In this document: one piece after another, positions 1-13,800 of the stretch
Position numbering within the stretch: position 1 is the first letter of the stretch
How the letters are laid out: each line of letters opens with the position of its first letter
Assembly (NCBI GenBank): GCA_002118135.1
Contig: BDIU01000136.1
Span: forward strand, 372,001-436,000
DNA from: Trebouxia sp. TZW2008
Lineage: Eukaryota; Chlorophyta; Trebouxiophyceae; Trebouxiales; Trebouxiaceae
Length of the DNA: 64,000 nucleotides
Direction: 5' to 3'
Notes under the pieces: model-generated
The model's database searches: none
Seen by the model: the letters and a program-made list of their open reading frames with translations, nothing else
Told to the model about the DNA's origin: nothing
Translations under genes and position numbers: made by a program

Positions 1-1285
1 AGGAGCCCCACGCATCTTCGATGCCTTTTTTCAGTTCATCTGATGCTGCTGCCTGGTAGTCTGCCTCCTTGGACTGTGCTGGTGCAAGCACCTTCCAGAA
101 GAAGGAGTGGTTCCAGTGACCCCCACCATTGTTTCTGACTGCTGTTGTGACGTCAGAGGGAATGTCTCTCGTGCCTACTCCTCTGTTTAGATCCTCCTGA
201 ATACAGCAACTTGTTGAGGCACAAGATTATGCGGCGTTTATGTTGTGGACATCACAGCAAAGGAGAGGTTGCAGTGACTGCCCCTGTTGTTTCTGACTGC
301 TGTTGTGACGTCGGAGGGGACGTCCCTTGTGCCTCCTGCCTTGTTGAGGTCCTCCTAGAAGTAGCAGTGTTGGGTTTCATTGATGTTGGACACAGCACTG
401 CCAGCGTGATGTAGATGCCACCACTGCTCCTGAATACTGTTGAATTAACAGAAGAGTCATGACTTGCCAACTACAGCCTGAAGTCAAGGCGCCTTGCGAT
501 GACGCCGGCGATTGTGTGCATCATTGCAACATGCACCAAGCTATTCAGCAAGCCAGGCATCAATGCCAGCAATTTATGACATTCTGCCTGTTTCTCACAA
601 GGCAGTTTTGGGGACTGTGAAGCTAGTCAAGCCATGCAGATTGTCTCATGCGATGCTTGTGGGTCAACATGGCAGAAGGGCATCAGCAAAGGGCTAGATG
701 ATGCCTGAAGTGCGCACCAGACTTTTGCCTTTCAAGGTAGGAGCTTGACTCAGCGCAGTCTGCAGCTTAGTCACATACGTTTGGTGGTGCTTGTCATGAT
801 GGATCTGCATAGTGGTGGTGTCAATGTAAGGCTCCAGCGCATCCGGAGCATAAGGCAGTGGTGGCAGCTTGGAGGCGAGAGACGAGAGCTTGTCTGTGAT
901 ACTTTCAGCATGTGCCTCGTTAACCGATGGACTGCCCTGCAGCACCCTGATTGTGATGGGCTCTGCAGTATGAGGTGCTGCGTCGGTAGTGCTTGCACAC
1001 GCTGTATGCAGGCTGGCAACAGGTCACACGGACCAGCCAGACTCCTGCTGCTAGGGTCGATGCCGCCAAAAGGCTCACGGTACGACCCATGCTGGACTGC
1101 CCCTGGGGTTGTCCGGATGGTCGATCAGCATTGGCTTTCAACGTGGCGCCTGCCGCTGACGATGCACGAAGCACGGAGGCGTTGTGGAGTCTGGAGCAAG
1201 CGGAGGACTGCGATGCAACCGTCAGCGGACTCCCGCGGAGGGCTGTCGAGGAGCCCAATCTAGAGATTGTATGCATGCTAAACAC
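1..1285 (-). CDS. Fe/Mn-family superoxide dismutase, probably plastid-targeted (3' end outside window)
   Basis: Converts superoxide to hydrogen peroxide and oxygen. Three exons are visible: 1028-1285, 718-936 and 1-196 (continuing off the window). Exon 1 begins at MFSMHT and is rich in Ser, Ala and Arg with few acidic residues, like a transit peptide. Exon 2 carries the N-terminal helix hairpin, with [13 protein letters not shown] and the metal-ligand region [10 protein letters not shown]. Exon 3 carries [13 protein letters not shown] with the second metal-ligand His. Joining exon 2 (ends KGKSL) to exon 3 (starts EDLNRGVG) keeps phase and matches the family. The two C-terminal ligands (DxWEHxYY) lie outside the window, so Mn versus Fe cannot be settled; NGGGHWNH looks more Mn-like. 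The exon 1 donor (CGT before gtgacc) is the least certain border. A decayed copy of the exon 3 start lies in the intron at 265-360. Confidence 0.88.
265..360 (-). repeat. Decayed tandem copy of SOD exon 3 start (exon-edge echo)
   Basis: The stretch 265-360 resembles 107-200, which encodes the NNGGGH end of SOD exon 3. Both share the core ttgtttctgactgctgttg and gtgacgtc, followed by similar text to the exon's 5' edge. The copy lies upstream of the real exon in gene orientation, inside the intron, and no longer encodes the motif. Confidence 0.75.
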
Positions 1286-1868
1286 TACCGTGGCAAGTCT
1301 GCAGGCTGATCCCTTCCGACGCAGGTGAGCTCTCGATGCTTGTTACTGACTTTGAAATGTCAGACGGTGTCTACTCCTGCAGATGTCCGTGCTTCAGACC
1401 CGTTCTCGCATGCAGCGCATGCGCATTTCAAAACGCAAGATAGCATGCAGCACGTGCTCTAGGGCTGTGCCTGTTCACATACGTGAACTTCTTCTTCTGC
1501 TGCCAGAGTTCAGCTTGATAGTTTTGAAAGAAGCAGGCGATGTTTGGCATCAATGAAAATGTTAAGTGTCATGCACTGCTCAGCTAGGCGTCCTTGAAGA
1601 TGGTACTTTGGTAGCAAGAAATGGGGTAGTACACATTTGAGAGCGGCAGGGAGAAAGTAAAGTGGGTGCCAGGCAGCAGCTAACACGTAGATTTGGACTG
1701 TAGCTAGCAGCCATCCTGCACATATGCACCCGGAGTAACAGTACAGGTCTAATCTTATTCAAGTCCAGTACCCGATGGCATGCACCAGACACAACATCCA
1801 GCTGCAGCTTGCTAAATCACACAAAACTGACGACATCTATTGACTTCCTATAGCCTAGCTACTATGCT
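1286..1868. other. Intergenic region between the SOD start and the USP gene stop
   Basis: Should hold the SOD promoter and the 3' end of the downstream minus-strand USP gene. No conserved coding segment, RNA gene or clear repeat was seen. Confidence 0.5.
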
Positions 1869-4800
1869 CTACATGTGCTCAAAGAACAGAACTGAGGCCT
1901 GGGTACGTCCCACAGCACACTTGTTGACGACATTGGCCCAGGTGCCCACTCTTTGCATGCTTGCGTCATCAAACATGCACCAGCTGTTGTCTGGCATGAG
2001 CACAAACGCCAGGTAATGCTGTCCATAGTAGCACACCATGCTGCGTATATGGTAGATGTGCTGTCTTGATGGCACTTGCTCATACACATCACCCAAGTCC
2101 AGCTTCTGCAGACAAAAGCCACATCGTGAATGCGTGTCCATTCAGTCATGCTCAAAAGCAGTCTTACTGCTGCTGACACCGCTGCAAAATGTAGCCGCAA
2201 CAGGACAGTACCATGAAAGGCTTGCATACTACTGTGACGAATAAACCAGTTGACTGCCTGCTAATGGTGCAAAAAACCTGTGAAAAAGTCTCTGCTTGAG
2301 CCAGCAAGTGCAATAGGGTGTATGTATACCTCAGTGATGCCATTCATGGTTTGCCGGATATCGTCGCCCTTCTCATTGTTGCTCTGCCATGCAAGCTGCA
2401 TTGTGAAGACATGTGGCACAGACCCTTCAAGGTGGTGCTGCACCTTCTTCTGTGCGTTGCAGCCGCCTACATGGCACATCATGAGTTGCTTTAGCAAATT
2501 GCTGATATGTGGAGTGTAGCGACTCCCTGATAGCCTTGTTCAGCATGATGCATGCGAGACTCCAAATATCACATGTTAAGCCTGCAAGATTCCTCATGCA
2601 GGGTGTCAGCTAACTGCATGCACAATGCAAACCACGAGATGATGCTTTAACTTTGTTGACGCATTTTAAAATGCCCATGCATTCCAGCGTTGTGTCACCT
2701 TTGTCAGTATCACAGGTCTTGTAGTTCTGGTCCTCAATTTCCTTCAGAAGTACTCCTATTGGCGCAATTTTCGTTTCTGACGCAAGCTGCTGCAAGGCTA
2801 TGCTGTGCGACATCACATTGAAGAAGTACTGTGTGTACATGTGCTGGTGGGTATTCAGCTTGCAGCTGTCGCAGTGGACGTACTCCTGCAGCCAAGGAAA
2901 ATGAAATCTCAGTATCACGAGACACTCATGACTCCCCTTGCAGCAACAAGTGAACAGCAACAGCTCAACAAATGAAGACACAGCAACACACACCAGCAGC
3001 CCTCAGCATTCAGTTGGCATGGTGCTTACCTTGATCTGCATACCAAAGTTTTGTTCCAGCAATTTTGCCTGTCCAGCTCGCTCAGCAGCAGTTGCAAGCT
3101 TCTCGTACAGAGCAGTCAGGACTTCGGCAGCATCGCCCATCTCGCCTGCAGCAGCATCAGAGCAAGTGAATGCATGCTGAAGCCTGGCAACACAAAGCTT
3201 TTGAGACTGTTAGCATCAGTGCGACTGCTCATTGCAGTCACTTGAGACACAATGCCACGCAAGAACTGGCATCAGACAGGTCTCAGTGTTGCTTGACACC
3301 TGACAAAGCTGGAGCACATGGCAGCAGTCATGTATGGCGCATGAGCAGCAGACACTGTACTCACGCGCACTACTCAACATTGACAAAGCTGCAGTACATG
3401 GAAGCAGCTGTGTGCACCACATGACCAGCAGACACTGCACTTGCACACATGACCAACCCTTGACAAAGAGCCAGTGCGCGACAGCGACTGCCTGCGACAC
3501 ATGAGCAGCAGGAACAGCTGTCACAGCAGTACAATCGTAGCTGCTTGACATCAGCCTGTGATAAAAATCAAGTTGCAGCAGGGCTCACCTACGGCAAATC
3601 TGTTGCCCTCAAGCCCGCCTAGAGCAACTCTGAGTTTAGTGGGGTCCACAGCCTGAGAAGGGAAGGAGCTTTGCTCTTTTTCAGCAAACGCTCTGAACAG
3701 TCCCATCAAGGCAGTCACCACCTCATTGTCCTATACAACACATGGCAATGCTCAACAGCTGAAAAGCCGGGTTGATAGCGATGCAATCAAGGATGTGATG
3801 TAAGCAGCAGCTGGCAGAGCTGTACCTCGGATAGAATGTCTGATTGTGTAGCTGTACTTGGAATTGCCAATGGGTCAGAGGCAGATGAGCAGATTGATGA
3901 GCAGATGAAGAATCTCAGTCAGCAACCATAGGCCGCAGTGTTTCAATGATGTTTCTAAGCTGGCAGTCAACAGTGTCATCACGTCTGAGGCAATTGTTGT
4001 AGGTGTGAAAGAAGTAGTACAGTGTTGTTGGCAGATGCTGAAAGGGATGGCCCACCTCATAGAATCTCGGGTTCCACCCCATGACCTGGCGCCGGAACTC
4101 ATGGCAATGCCACAGGCACTGGATGATCACATTCAGGAAGCAGTTGTACTCTCCCGTCATGTTCTGCAGCCCCATGATGGAGTTCCCATTTGCCTGTGGT
4201 GTGCTGGACTGGGCATGCCTCCTCATCTCATTGGCATAGGCTGCATGCCTCTGCTCTTGAGCCTGACTGTCTGCCAAACTTTCCTGCATGTATCAGCTGG
4301 TTATCAGCAACAACTGGATTTGCAGCAGACACTGGTGTGCTTTGTGCACTGGAAGCATGGTATGGTAGGCGCTCGGCAGTACAGCTGTTTCCACGCTCCT
4401 AGTGCTTATTCGCACTGCAAAAGACCATCTATACTTTGAGTGGTTTAGGATAGTACAGGACCAAAGTTGGAGACAGTTGATTGCTCCAGTACATATCTAG
4501 CTGGGCCTGCTGAGCCTGCCTAGCATACGTCTAGAATGAATGAACTGAAGGACAGCTCAACAGACAGCTGTATGTGCTGTACAAGTGCCTGTCGGACACG
4601 GCGTCTTATGGAACAATGGAAGCTGCATGCAGAACATACGGTTGAAAATGCTTGTGTTGCAGCAGCATGATGCAGGGTTGGGTGCACACCTGCAAAGCCT
4701 TCTGGAGATCCTCGTCATCCTCTTCCTGCCCTGTCTCTGATGCCTGCTTGTCCTTATTCTCCACTCTGGATGCCCAGCTTAGAGCAGCTGCATGCACATG

Positions 4801-7800
4801 CAAGCCAGTCAGAATTTCAAGCCTCACAGATCCAAGTGGAGTTGCGCCACTTGGAAAACCTGAAGCTTTTTGAGACTGAATTTGGCATTCAGTTGTGAGC
4901 AAGCAACCACTTGCCATGCCTGATAGTGTACTCTTGCTTGCACAGGTTGTTAGGTTGCAATCTGCCTGGCAAAAGCAAAAAGTGCTGCTGCTTGCAGCTT
5001 GCCAGGCAACAGCAGCACGGACGTTCAGCACAAAGAGGTGCAAGCACGCTGAATCAGTCCAATAGCTTGAGCATGGGAAAGCAGAGGTCAAGACAAAGTC
5101 ACTGACCAGGTGGGGCTTGTGGAACAGGACCCAAGCTTGGCCATTGGCTGGCGCCGCCTGCCACAGCCACCGGCACGTTATCCAAGCGTGACTCATTGAG
5201 CAGGTCCTCAAGGAAGGCATCGCTTGCCGAAGCGACTGGCACTGAGGCTTGGGCTACAACAGCTTGTGCTTGGGGTACAGGGCCAGGCTGAGGGGGTTGA
5301 GACTCCTGACGCATGAACACCCTCAAAGGCGCTGCAGGGTCCACAGGGTTTTGAGACTGTGGCCCGTAGCCTCTGTTCAAGAGTGGCGCTGAGCGCGTTG
5401 CAAATGCTGGACTGATGACTGGGTCGCTTGAGGAAGCAAGCTGGTCATGGGATCTGGGGTGGAGCTGAAGGGGGGGAGGGGGGCCAGGGGGTAAGGGAGG
5501 GACCCAGCCAGCCTGGCCGTTGCCTGGCTGCAGGATATGTTGTGGCAAGGCTGCATGGCCTCGAGCTGTTGAAGACGCCTCAGAAGGGTGCAAACCTGCA
5601 AGCCAAGGTGACGTCATATGCTCAAGTCTGCGGCTCATATTAACAGACAGTTGCACTCTGCGTTTAGGGGGCAAGCATAAAACATGGGCTTGAGGCACAC
5701 AGAAGAGCTTGTAATGTCCTCTGGAGTCTGCAAAGCTGCAAGACAGCATGACTTGTCATGCTCAAGCCTGCTACTCCTGTTCTTAGACAGAAATCTTTTG
5801 CATTTGTGACAAGGTTGACGCAGTCAGTGAGCATCAAGCATGCAACATAACTCATTGTGTCCTCAGGCACAGCAATCAGAACGTATTAGTGCAAAGCTCA
5901 CGTCTGACTGCATTGCCCCTAGGGCCCCAGGCAGTTTCAGGCTGCATTTGATCATGTGGACCCTCCCTCTGCGGCGACTGCTGGTAAGGTGAAGCTAGTG
6001 GCGAGTGGAACACCTCTTCATCCTCTTCATAGTCATGATCCCCTCCATCTGCCTCTGCCTGCTCCTGAATTGACTCGTTCTGACCCCAGCCTTGGGTAGA
6101 GGGGTGGCGAGACCTACGGTCGGGCTTAGACACCTGGGGGTCAAGGCGGGGGGCACCCCAGGGTTGCTTAAGGGGTGGAGGAGGGGGCTGCATTGCTACT
6201 GGAGAATCCTCATGACTAGGGGGGATTGGGATGCCTGGAGGCATCTTGTTGCCTCCCGGTAGTGATGGGAAGTCCTGTGCTGGCTGCTCAGCCTGAGCCT
6301 GCCTTGAGTCCTTGCCTCCTCGCCTGCAAATTGAGTATTTGTCAGACCATTTTCCTGGAGATACATTGGTTTCAAGAATGAAGTATGTTAAGAGCTAATA
6401 CGTATGGACCATGCCTGTCGTGACTCTCAGATCTTGTCTGAAACTGCAGTGATGTCAAGAACATATAATGCCGGGCTGATTTGTACAGGCTGTGATTGAT
6501 ATGCCCTTGATGGGCAGTATCAAGCCACTCTCGGGTGTCACACAGCACACGGTTTTGTTGACAGCTGCAGGCAAGCGGTTATGCATGCAGCAGGAGTGTG
6601 AGAGGCGTATCTTTCATGATCACGAGCAGACCGTGTTGCAGCAGGCCACAGGGCTCATGGCAGCTTACTTGACAGATCTGATAAGAGGCAGTGTGTTGGC
6701 AGCAGAGGGCTCATTTTGTCCCTCACGACGGCCCCTGTTCCTGCCTCGTGAATGTTCAGCTTGTGGCTGCACAGGCATGCTGGACTGACCATGTGGCGCG
6801 GCCTGATCAGGCTCTGGCTGAGAAAGTGCTGCTGTTGTAGCCTCTCTGACTGCTGCTAGCCTAGCTTGTGCTTGCTCAGCTGCAATTCTCTCCTTGTGTG
6901 GGCACATGCTTCTGAAGTGCCCATGCTGACCACATAAATGGCAAACCAGTCCTGGGCACTCCTCTTTCAGGTGTCCAATCTGATGGCAGAAGTGGCATTC
7001 TGCTCTGGACCTGAACGCCGCACGCCGGCGTGCTGATGCCTCCTGCTCTTGCTTGAACCTGATGCAGCCCTTGATGCTATGCCCTTGCTCTCCACAGTGG
7101 TCACAGAACATGTCTGAGCATGCATCAGCCTTGTGGCCCCACTTGCCGCACTTGTCACACTGTGCATCTTCCTGCTTGTCAGCGCTGGATGTGCTGAGCT
7201 CAGGACCAGGCTGGCCATTCTGAGTGCTGCTGGCAGCTGCTTCGGTCTTGGGAGGGGGCGAAGGGAGGGCGGGCTTGGGGTCCAGCAAAGTATCATGTGC
7301 TTCCCACTCAGCATCATCACCAGGAGGAGAGTCCCAAGAGGAACCTGGAGGCCCAGCTGCAGGAGGGGTCTCCACTGGTTTCAGAGCTGCTTTGCCTTTG
7401 CGGTCCTTCTTCTTGTCAACAGTGCTCCAGTCCTCATCTACAGTGCCTCTCAGTTGCCGCTGCCAAAGGTCTTCCCCTTGAGCAGCAATGGATGTAGACG
7501 GTGCAGCCTCCCTGCAAGCAGTCCAAGTTGCACAAACTCAAATCAGGAATCGGAAAGCATCGCACCATATAAGCCGCATGCATTGTCAACTATTAAAAGT
7601 CTCCAGTCAGTGTGGCTGCCCCAAACAGCAGGTGTGGACATAAAGAACCCACAAAATGTGCAATATGTCTCAATTGGCATGTGCGGGCAGGCAAGTGGAA
7701 TCCTCTGTCTTAGAATCTGGCAAGGGTCCCTCAGATGATGACAGTGCCACTGATGAAGTTCTTGACACGCTCATGAAGTACTTGACAGCAGGACTGCTGT

Positions 7801-10800
7801 CATGATCTGAGCAATCCTTCCCTGGATCTGAGACAAAGAATGCCAGTCGCCTGCCAGCAATACCAACTTAGACACAACACACGTCCCCTGGACCACAAGA
7901 ATTGCTGAATCAAAACGCCTGGGTTTGAACTCTTCCACCCTGTTCACCTAACGGCCATGAAGCAATGAGCTCCTTGGTCCTGTGTGACAGCAAAGATGGA
8001 GGCCTTATCTAGATTTGCTGTTGCTCTGGATGAGACTTGCAAATCAATGACAAGGTCCCTTGTGGTGTAAAACATGCTAGAGTTGCTTGATGCAATCCAA
8101 CCTGGTGACATATGATAGCTGCATGAAGTGCCAAACAGAACAAACATGCTACAGCTGTGCTTCTGTGACCTTTGGATGGCAGGACAATTGCAGCTGGAAA
8201 ATTCATAACTTTTGTTCAGGGCACAAAGTGCTGCTGTGCATGCTCATTGGCAGCTCACCTAGAGTCTGATTCCACTCCATTTGGCAGCTCAGAAGCCTCC
8301 TCATAGCTGGTTGGCACCTCAGGCTCTGGAGCGTCAATCTCCCAGTCCTGACAGTGGTACAGTAATTTTTTTGGTAAGGGCACCCCATGTGAGGACATTC
8401 TTGATAAAAGGACAATGCAGTTGTGAACTGATCATCGTATTCTGACTGCAGTGGTTCCTCGTAGTAAGGACAATTTGGTGTAAGAACAATTTCTTGGTAA
8501 CCAAAGCAGTCGTTACATAGAGAACTCACTGTATCAGCAATTTCAATGTCTACTGCTGCAACGTTTCTTGTCAGAACTTCAGCACAAGCACGTCATGGCA
8601 GCACTTGCAAAATTGCCATGAAGTCGGCACATGTGTAGGCTACAGCAGCGCGCAAAATGATTGAGCTTGAATGCACAAGGTGCACTAAGCATGTCATAAG
8701 TTTGCATGGATGCTTGGTGAACTGCAGCCTCACCTCAGGTACAGTGTCCTGTTGTTGCAGCAGACTTGAGACTTCCTGCTTGTCGCCGCCGCCCTTCTTT
8801 GCAGCCTGCAAAGTGCAGCAGTTGCTTGATGTCAAAACAATTTCAAAATGCAGATCAAAACACTCCCTCACTTCTGATTAGACAAGGTAAGAACATGAAG
8901 TACTTACCAGGCTTGAGTGCATGAGCAAGCTTGGCAAACAAGCACAGACTGGTACCTATGCAAAACTGGACGAATGTTCATCAGAGACATGCATCAAGCC
9001 TAATGGCCCCGGCAGGGTTTGCGCCCACCTGCGAACTTAAAACAAGGCGTGCCTAGAAGCACTCTGTGTTTCAGATCTTGCGCGGCCCTCGGCGAGAACA
9101 CAAACTCATGCAGCCCATGCAGCGTTGCTAGCTGCAAAACACTTCAATATAGGGACAATGCACCAGCGCTGACCTTCTTCTTCTTCTTGGCCTTTTTGGA
9201 AGTGCCCTCAGCAGTCTGCTTGGACACCTCATCTGCCTCGAGCAGTTCTTTCATGGTCTTGTCTGCGACCTGCTGCTGTGTCTCATCTGCAAGCCAAATA
9301 TGCCATTGAGACAAATGCTGCCATGACAAACGCTGCTGAGACAGATGCTGCTATGACAGACACTCCTGAGCCAGGTGCTGCTATGACAGACATCACATCT
9401 TGCGCTTATTATTATAGACTCCTGTGACAGATGCGCTGTTACACTAGTGCTTCTCACTACTGATGATGGTAAGCAGAGCTGCACAAATCATGCCAGGAGG
9501 TGTATTGGCAAGCACGCAGTCATGTGGTGGGGAAGATCACAAATGGGCAGGGCGCAAGCACAAAAGTCAGCTTGTACGGTTTTCAGTTTGTGTACTATTT
9601 AAGTTCATCCTCCTTTCTGAGACCCAACAGGGGGGCCATAATACGCTACTCAAATTGAGTTCTGCTAGAGACCCAATGCCAGGCCATACAGACTGTCTGG
9701 AAGTGTAGCTTGTTACAGCAAGCTCATTATGCTCTGCATCTGATGCCAGAGTGCAGGCAAGGCTGCTTTCGATTCTGTAGCAGACACACCTTGCCACGCA
9801 GACATGTATCACATGCAATGTAGTTTCCATGCAGCATGACTGCTGTCCAGAATACAGACATATTGATCAGGCTGTGAGACAGACCTTTGCTCTTTTGGGC
9901 ACGCTGGCACAACTCCTTGCGCAGGACAGCTTGATGAACGCTCATCACGTACTGCTCAATATTCTCGCTCCTGCCGAGGCACTGTTGACTGCACAGCAGC
10001 AGACAGGCACGTTAAGCTTCTGAAGTCGATGCACAACTAGGCTTGTGCCACGAAGGTAGTACATCTAGCCTAGAGCATCGACTGCTTATATATCATTTTG
10101 TGACATAAATCAAGAACACAGGTACAAATATGCTGCCACTTTCCAAAAGGGAGCAGGTGACAGCACAAGTCGCTGCATGTGTGAACACAAGGTTGTCAAG
10201 TCTGCAGATGGGAGCTTACAGGCCAAAATATTTGATCTGCAGGACGAGCATGTCTAGGTGCAGAGCAAGCCGATTGATGCTGTCAACAGCTAACACCACT
10301 GCCTCTTGCTTTGACTCAAGGTAGCTGTCCAGAAATACACCCGCTGCATCCTGTGCCGCATCTGGCATACTGCATGTAAGCAGACCACGAGTGTCATGCA
10401 TTTGCGGGAGAGAAAGCTGTACCAGCAAACAAACATGATGATATATGAAAATGGCCATGTTGACAATGGATGTCTGTGATTACTTGAGTCAAAGAGGGCA
10501 CGTGCTTTTTGCAGGATAGCACTTTGCGGGGAGTTGCTGTGAGCAACACAAACGCATGCAGCTTGCAATTTGGTTTCACACCTTTGTGTCTGGTCCAAGA
10601 ACATGCGCAAGACAGGTTGCCAGCCCAATTCTGTCTCTGCAAACACAGATTGGCTTCAGTATATATAGAGTGAGCAAAAGAGGCACCCTGAAGCAAGCAC
10701 CAGTCCAATGGTATCGTACAGATGATGCATGTGATGACACATACCAGCTCTGTGGTTGGCTGCTCTTGAATGTTGCCACTGCTGCTTTACTGCGTCGCAT

Positions 10801-13800
10801 TCTGCTGCCATCTGACGGGCCAGGTCATCATACTTTTTCTGCAGGTCTACATACGATTCAGCAAGGTCTTCACCAGCAATCAGCATGCATCAATACATCA
10901 GTCAAAGGCCCTTAAGCCTGATGCATTGTGAGATGATACTGGCTCCCAACCTGCAGTTGGAGCACTCCAGGGTCATGTAGCTGTTCTCTTCTGATGATTG
11001 CTTCTATTTCTCGCAAGCCCAGCGTGCCCATGTTTTGTAGACTGTCCATGTGAAAACTGCAGCAGAAACAGAAACGTGTCTGTTCTGAGCTGCTGCAGGA
11101 CAGCACAGTTGACAAGCAGCATAGTGAGGATAGCATGGTTGAAACAAGGTGAAAAGCAGGGCACAGTGCAACAGAAAGCAATGTGAAAGCGCAGGACAAT
11201 ACCCGCGAATACCAATCTGCAGCCCTTCAGCTCTTTTGAGCTGCTGCTTCTTGACCTCCCAGGCAGTGGCATCAGCATCTAATTTCAGCTCAAGGGCAGC
11301 CTGCCGCATTTCTGCATGGACCAAAACAGGGCGTTCTGTGCATGTTGCAATCACATTTGAGGCACACTCACATTTGAGGTGCACTGATTGCAGCATTTTT
11401 AATCCAAATCAGCAAAGCGACTGTTTGTTTCCTTACTTGCCAAAAAGACAGATTTGCGCATTGCGACCAGCCCGCCACTCTGCAAAACTGCAGGATGAGC
11501 ATGGCTGCCAAGAAACTGCTCAATCTTTTCCAGATCCTGCATTGCATACAGCAAGCGTATCAGAAGAGTGACTTCTTGCAGGCAGAAACTTTTGTTGCAG
11601 TGTGCTCAGATCGTAGCTGATTCCACAAAACTGCCGCATGCAACAAAGTGTGCTTTGCAGCAATATGTCAAATTGCTGCTGCTTGATGCTGTACTCGTTG
11701 TGGAAATCAGCATGGTGGCAGTGCTGAGCAAGCAGCTGTGTATCAGTTGACTGACCAGGGCACCAGCTTGAGCAAAGCTGCTTGGATCATTTTCAACTGC
11801 ATCGTCGAACATGGCCATGCGAGCGCAGTGCCTCCCCAGGACAGTGACCACTGCAAGCGCCTGCAGCGACATTCAAAAACAAAAAATGAGCTTGCAATCA
11901 CAAGGCAACAGAATACATCGGCAAAACTTTACTGCATCTTGTCACCTAAAACAGCAGGTCCCACAGCACCTTGGGTAAGCACACATGGCAATGCTACAAG
12001 CAGGGGAGTGAAGGCCTCAGGAAGTGTATTCTGAGCTAGAGGCCAAAAGGTATAACATCACACCACCCCTTTTGACAGCCCATGGCCACCCTGCGCTGCA
12101 AAATGTTGTTAACTGACTGGCAAGGAAACCTAGCAACCAAAGTTTGGTTTGACAGACGTGTAAAGATTGGATTTGCAGCTCTTCCAGCATGACATCATGA
12201 GCAGCATCTGTCAGGCTAGACAAAGTGTGAAATAGCCAGATGATGCCTCAAGCAGGTTTTGAGGCACACAGCAAATGATACTATACCTCATGAATAAGCT
12301 GGTCAAGCCTGAGCTCAATGAGTGGCTGATTTGAAGGCAGTTCTTGAGCAGCCGCCTCCTCAAGCTCTGAGTCTATATCAGCTTCGGCGGGGTATGATCC
12401 AGGAGGAGTGAACAGTACTTCAACAAACTGCCTGATGTAAGCTTCATTTACCTCCGGCTGCATGTCAGAGACCCTGCTGTCAATGTCATGCTGCAATGAA
12501 GCAATTCCATCAACACTTTGCATGTGCTGCATGTCGAGTCAGCTGGGGGTGCTCATGCTGCCGTGCGCTGCCGTGCAACCAGAAGGAGTGAACAACACTT
12601 CAACAGACTGCCTAGTAGCCTCAACACCTCCAGCTGCATGTCAGGAGACCCTGTTGTAACTGTCATGCTGCAGGGAGGCAATTGTATCAATGCTTTGCAT
12701 TGATGTAGGACTCATACGCTGTGCATGTCAACTCAGCTTGGGGTCGTCACTCATGCTGCCATGCATTGCTGTGCAAACAGGAGAGATGAACACAACAAAC
12801 TGCCTGATGTAAGCCCCATCCACCTCCGGCTGCGTATCAAGAGAGCCTGTTGTCATTGTCATGATGCGAGGAGACAATTGCATTGATTTGGCTGTGCATG
12901 TCAAATCAGCTAGGGGTTGTCACTCATGCTGCCATACATCAACCTGAGACAAATGAAATGCTACCAAAAGGCACTGTTTTTTTGTAAACGCCAACAGGCA
13001 GTATGCAGATTGGCTAACAACACCATGTGTGGCTCTGCTGGCAGACAAGCTACAGCAAGCTGCAAACAAGATATGCTACAACAAGCTGCAAAAAGATCTG
13101 CTACAGCAAGATGCAGAACAGACACGCTACAGCAAGGATGACTGACAGGCAAAGTGGCTCGTGGACAGATTGCATGAAAGATGCAGCACCTTGTCAAACA
13201 TGGAGCATCTGAGCACGTGCTCTGATGAGATTATGGGGTGTGAGTATGGCAGCGCGTATTGATTTGGCTGTAGCTCTGCAGCATGCTGATGACTGTCTGG
13301 CTGTGCATCTGCAGGCGCTGGCTCATTCCCATTTGCTGCAGTCTGCACTTGGTCTGCTTTCTGCCCAATATGCTGAAGGGTTTGCGCACTGTATCTGACT
13401 GTGCCGTCATGGAGGATTTCAAACATGGATTGGGTTGTACACTGCAGGACATCCACAGAATTGCTCATCAATCACTTTTGACAGAGACATTTGTGCAGAG
13501 GTAGATGGGCCTGAACTTTTGCACTGCCTTGGCAGCATGCCAGATGATGCAAGTCATCTGCAATCCTTTTATATTGTCAATGCCAAGGAAAGCTGTTAAT
13601 GTTTGGCACAGATTGTACATCTGCATATGCAGTTGGAAGCTTACCACTGATAGCTGCAAGGCCTGCTGACTGTGTGGCATCATTGTCCAGCGCAGGCCCA
13701 ACTGACTCCAGAGGAAGTCAAGCAGCTCGACCAAAGGCTCAAACTTCAGCACTCTGATGTGATCCATGCACAGCGGGTGTGGTATGTGCCTGAACCCTGA

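Noticed and set aside
745..1263. 172-codon open frame on the plus strand
   Set aside because: It is antisense to SOD exons 1 and 2, has no recognisable domain and no splice partners.
6669..7511. Zinc knuckles as a retrotransposon Gag remnant
   Set aside because: The exon joins in phase to USP-gene exons on both sides, and no Gag capsid, protease, integrase or reverse transcriptase sequence is nearby.
7133..7738. 201-codon open frame on the plus strand
   Set aside because: Antisense to the zinc-knuckle exon; its composition follows from the low-complexity sequence on the coding strand.
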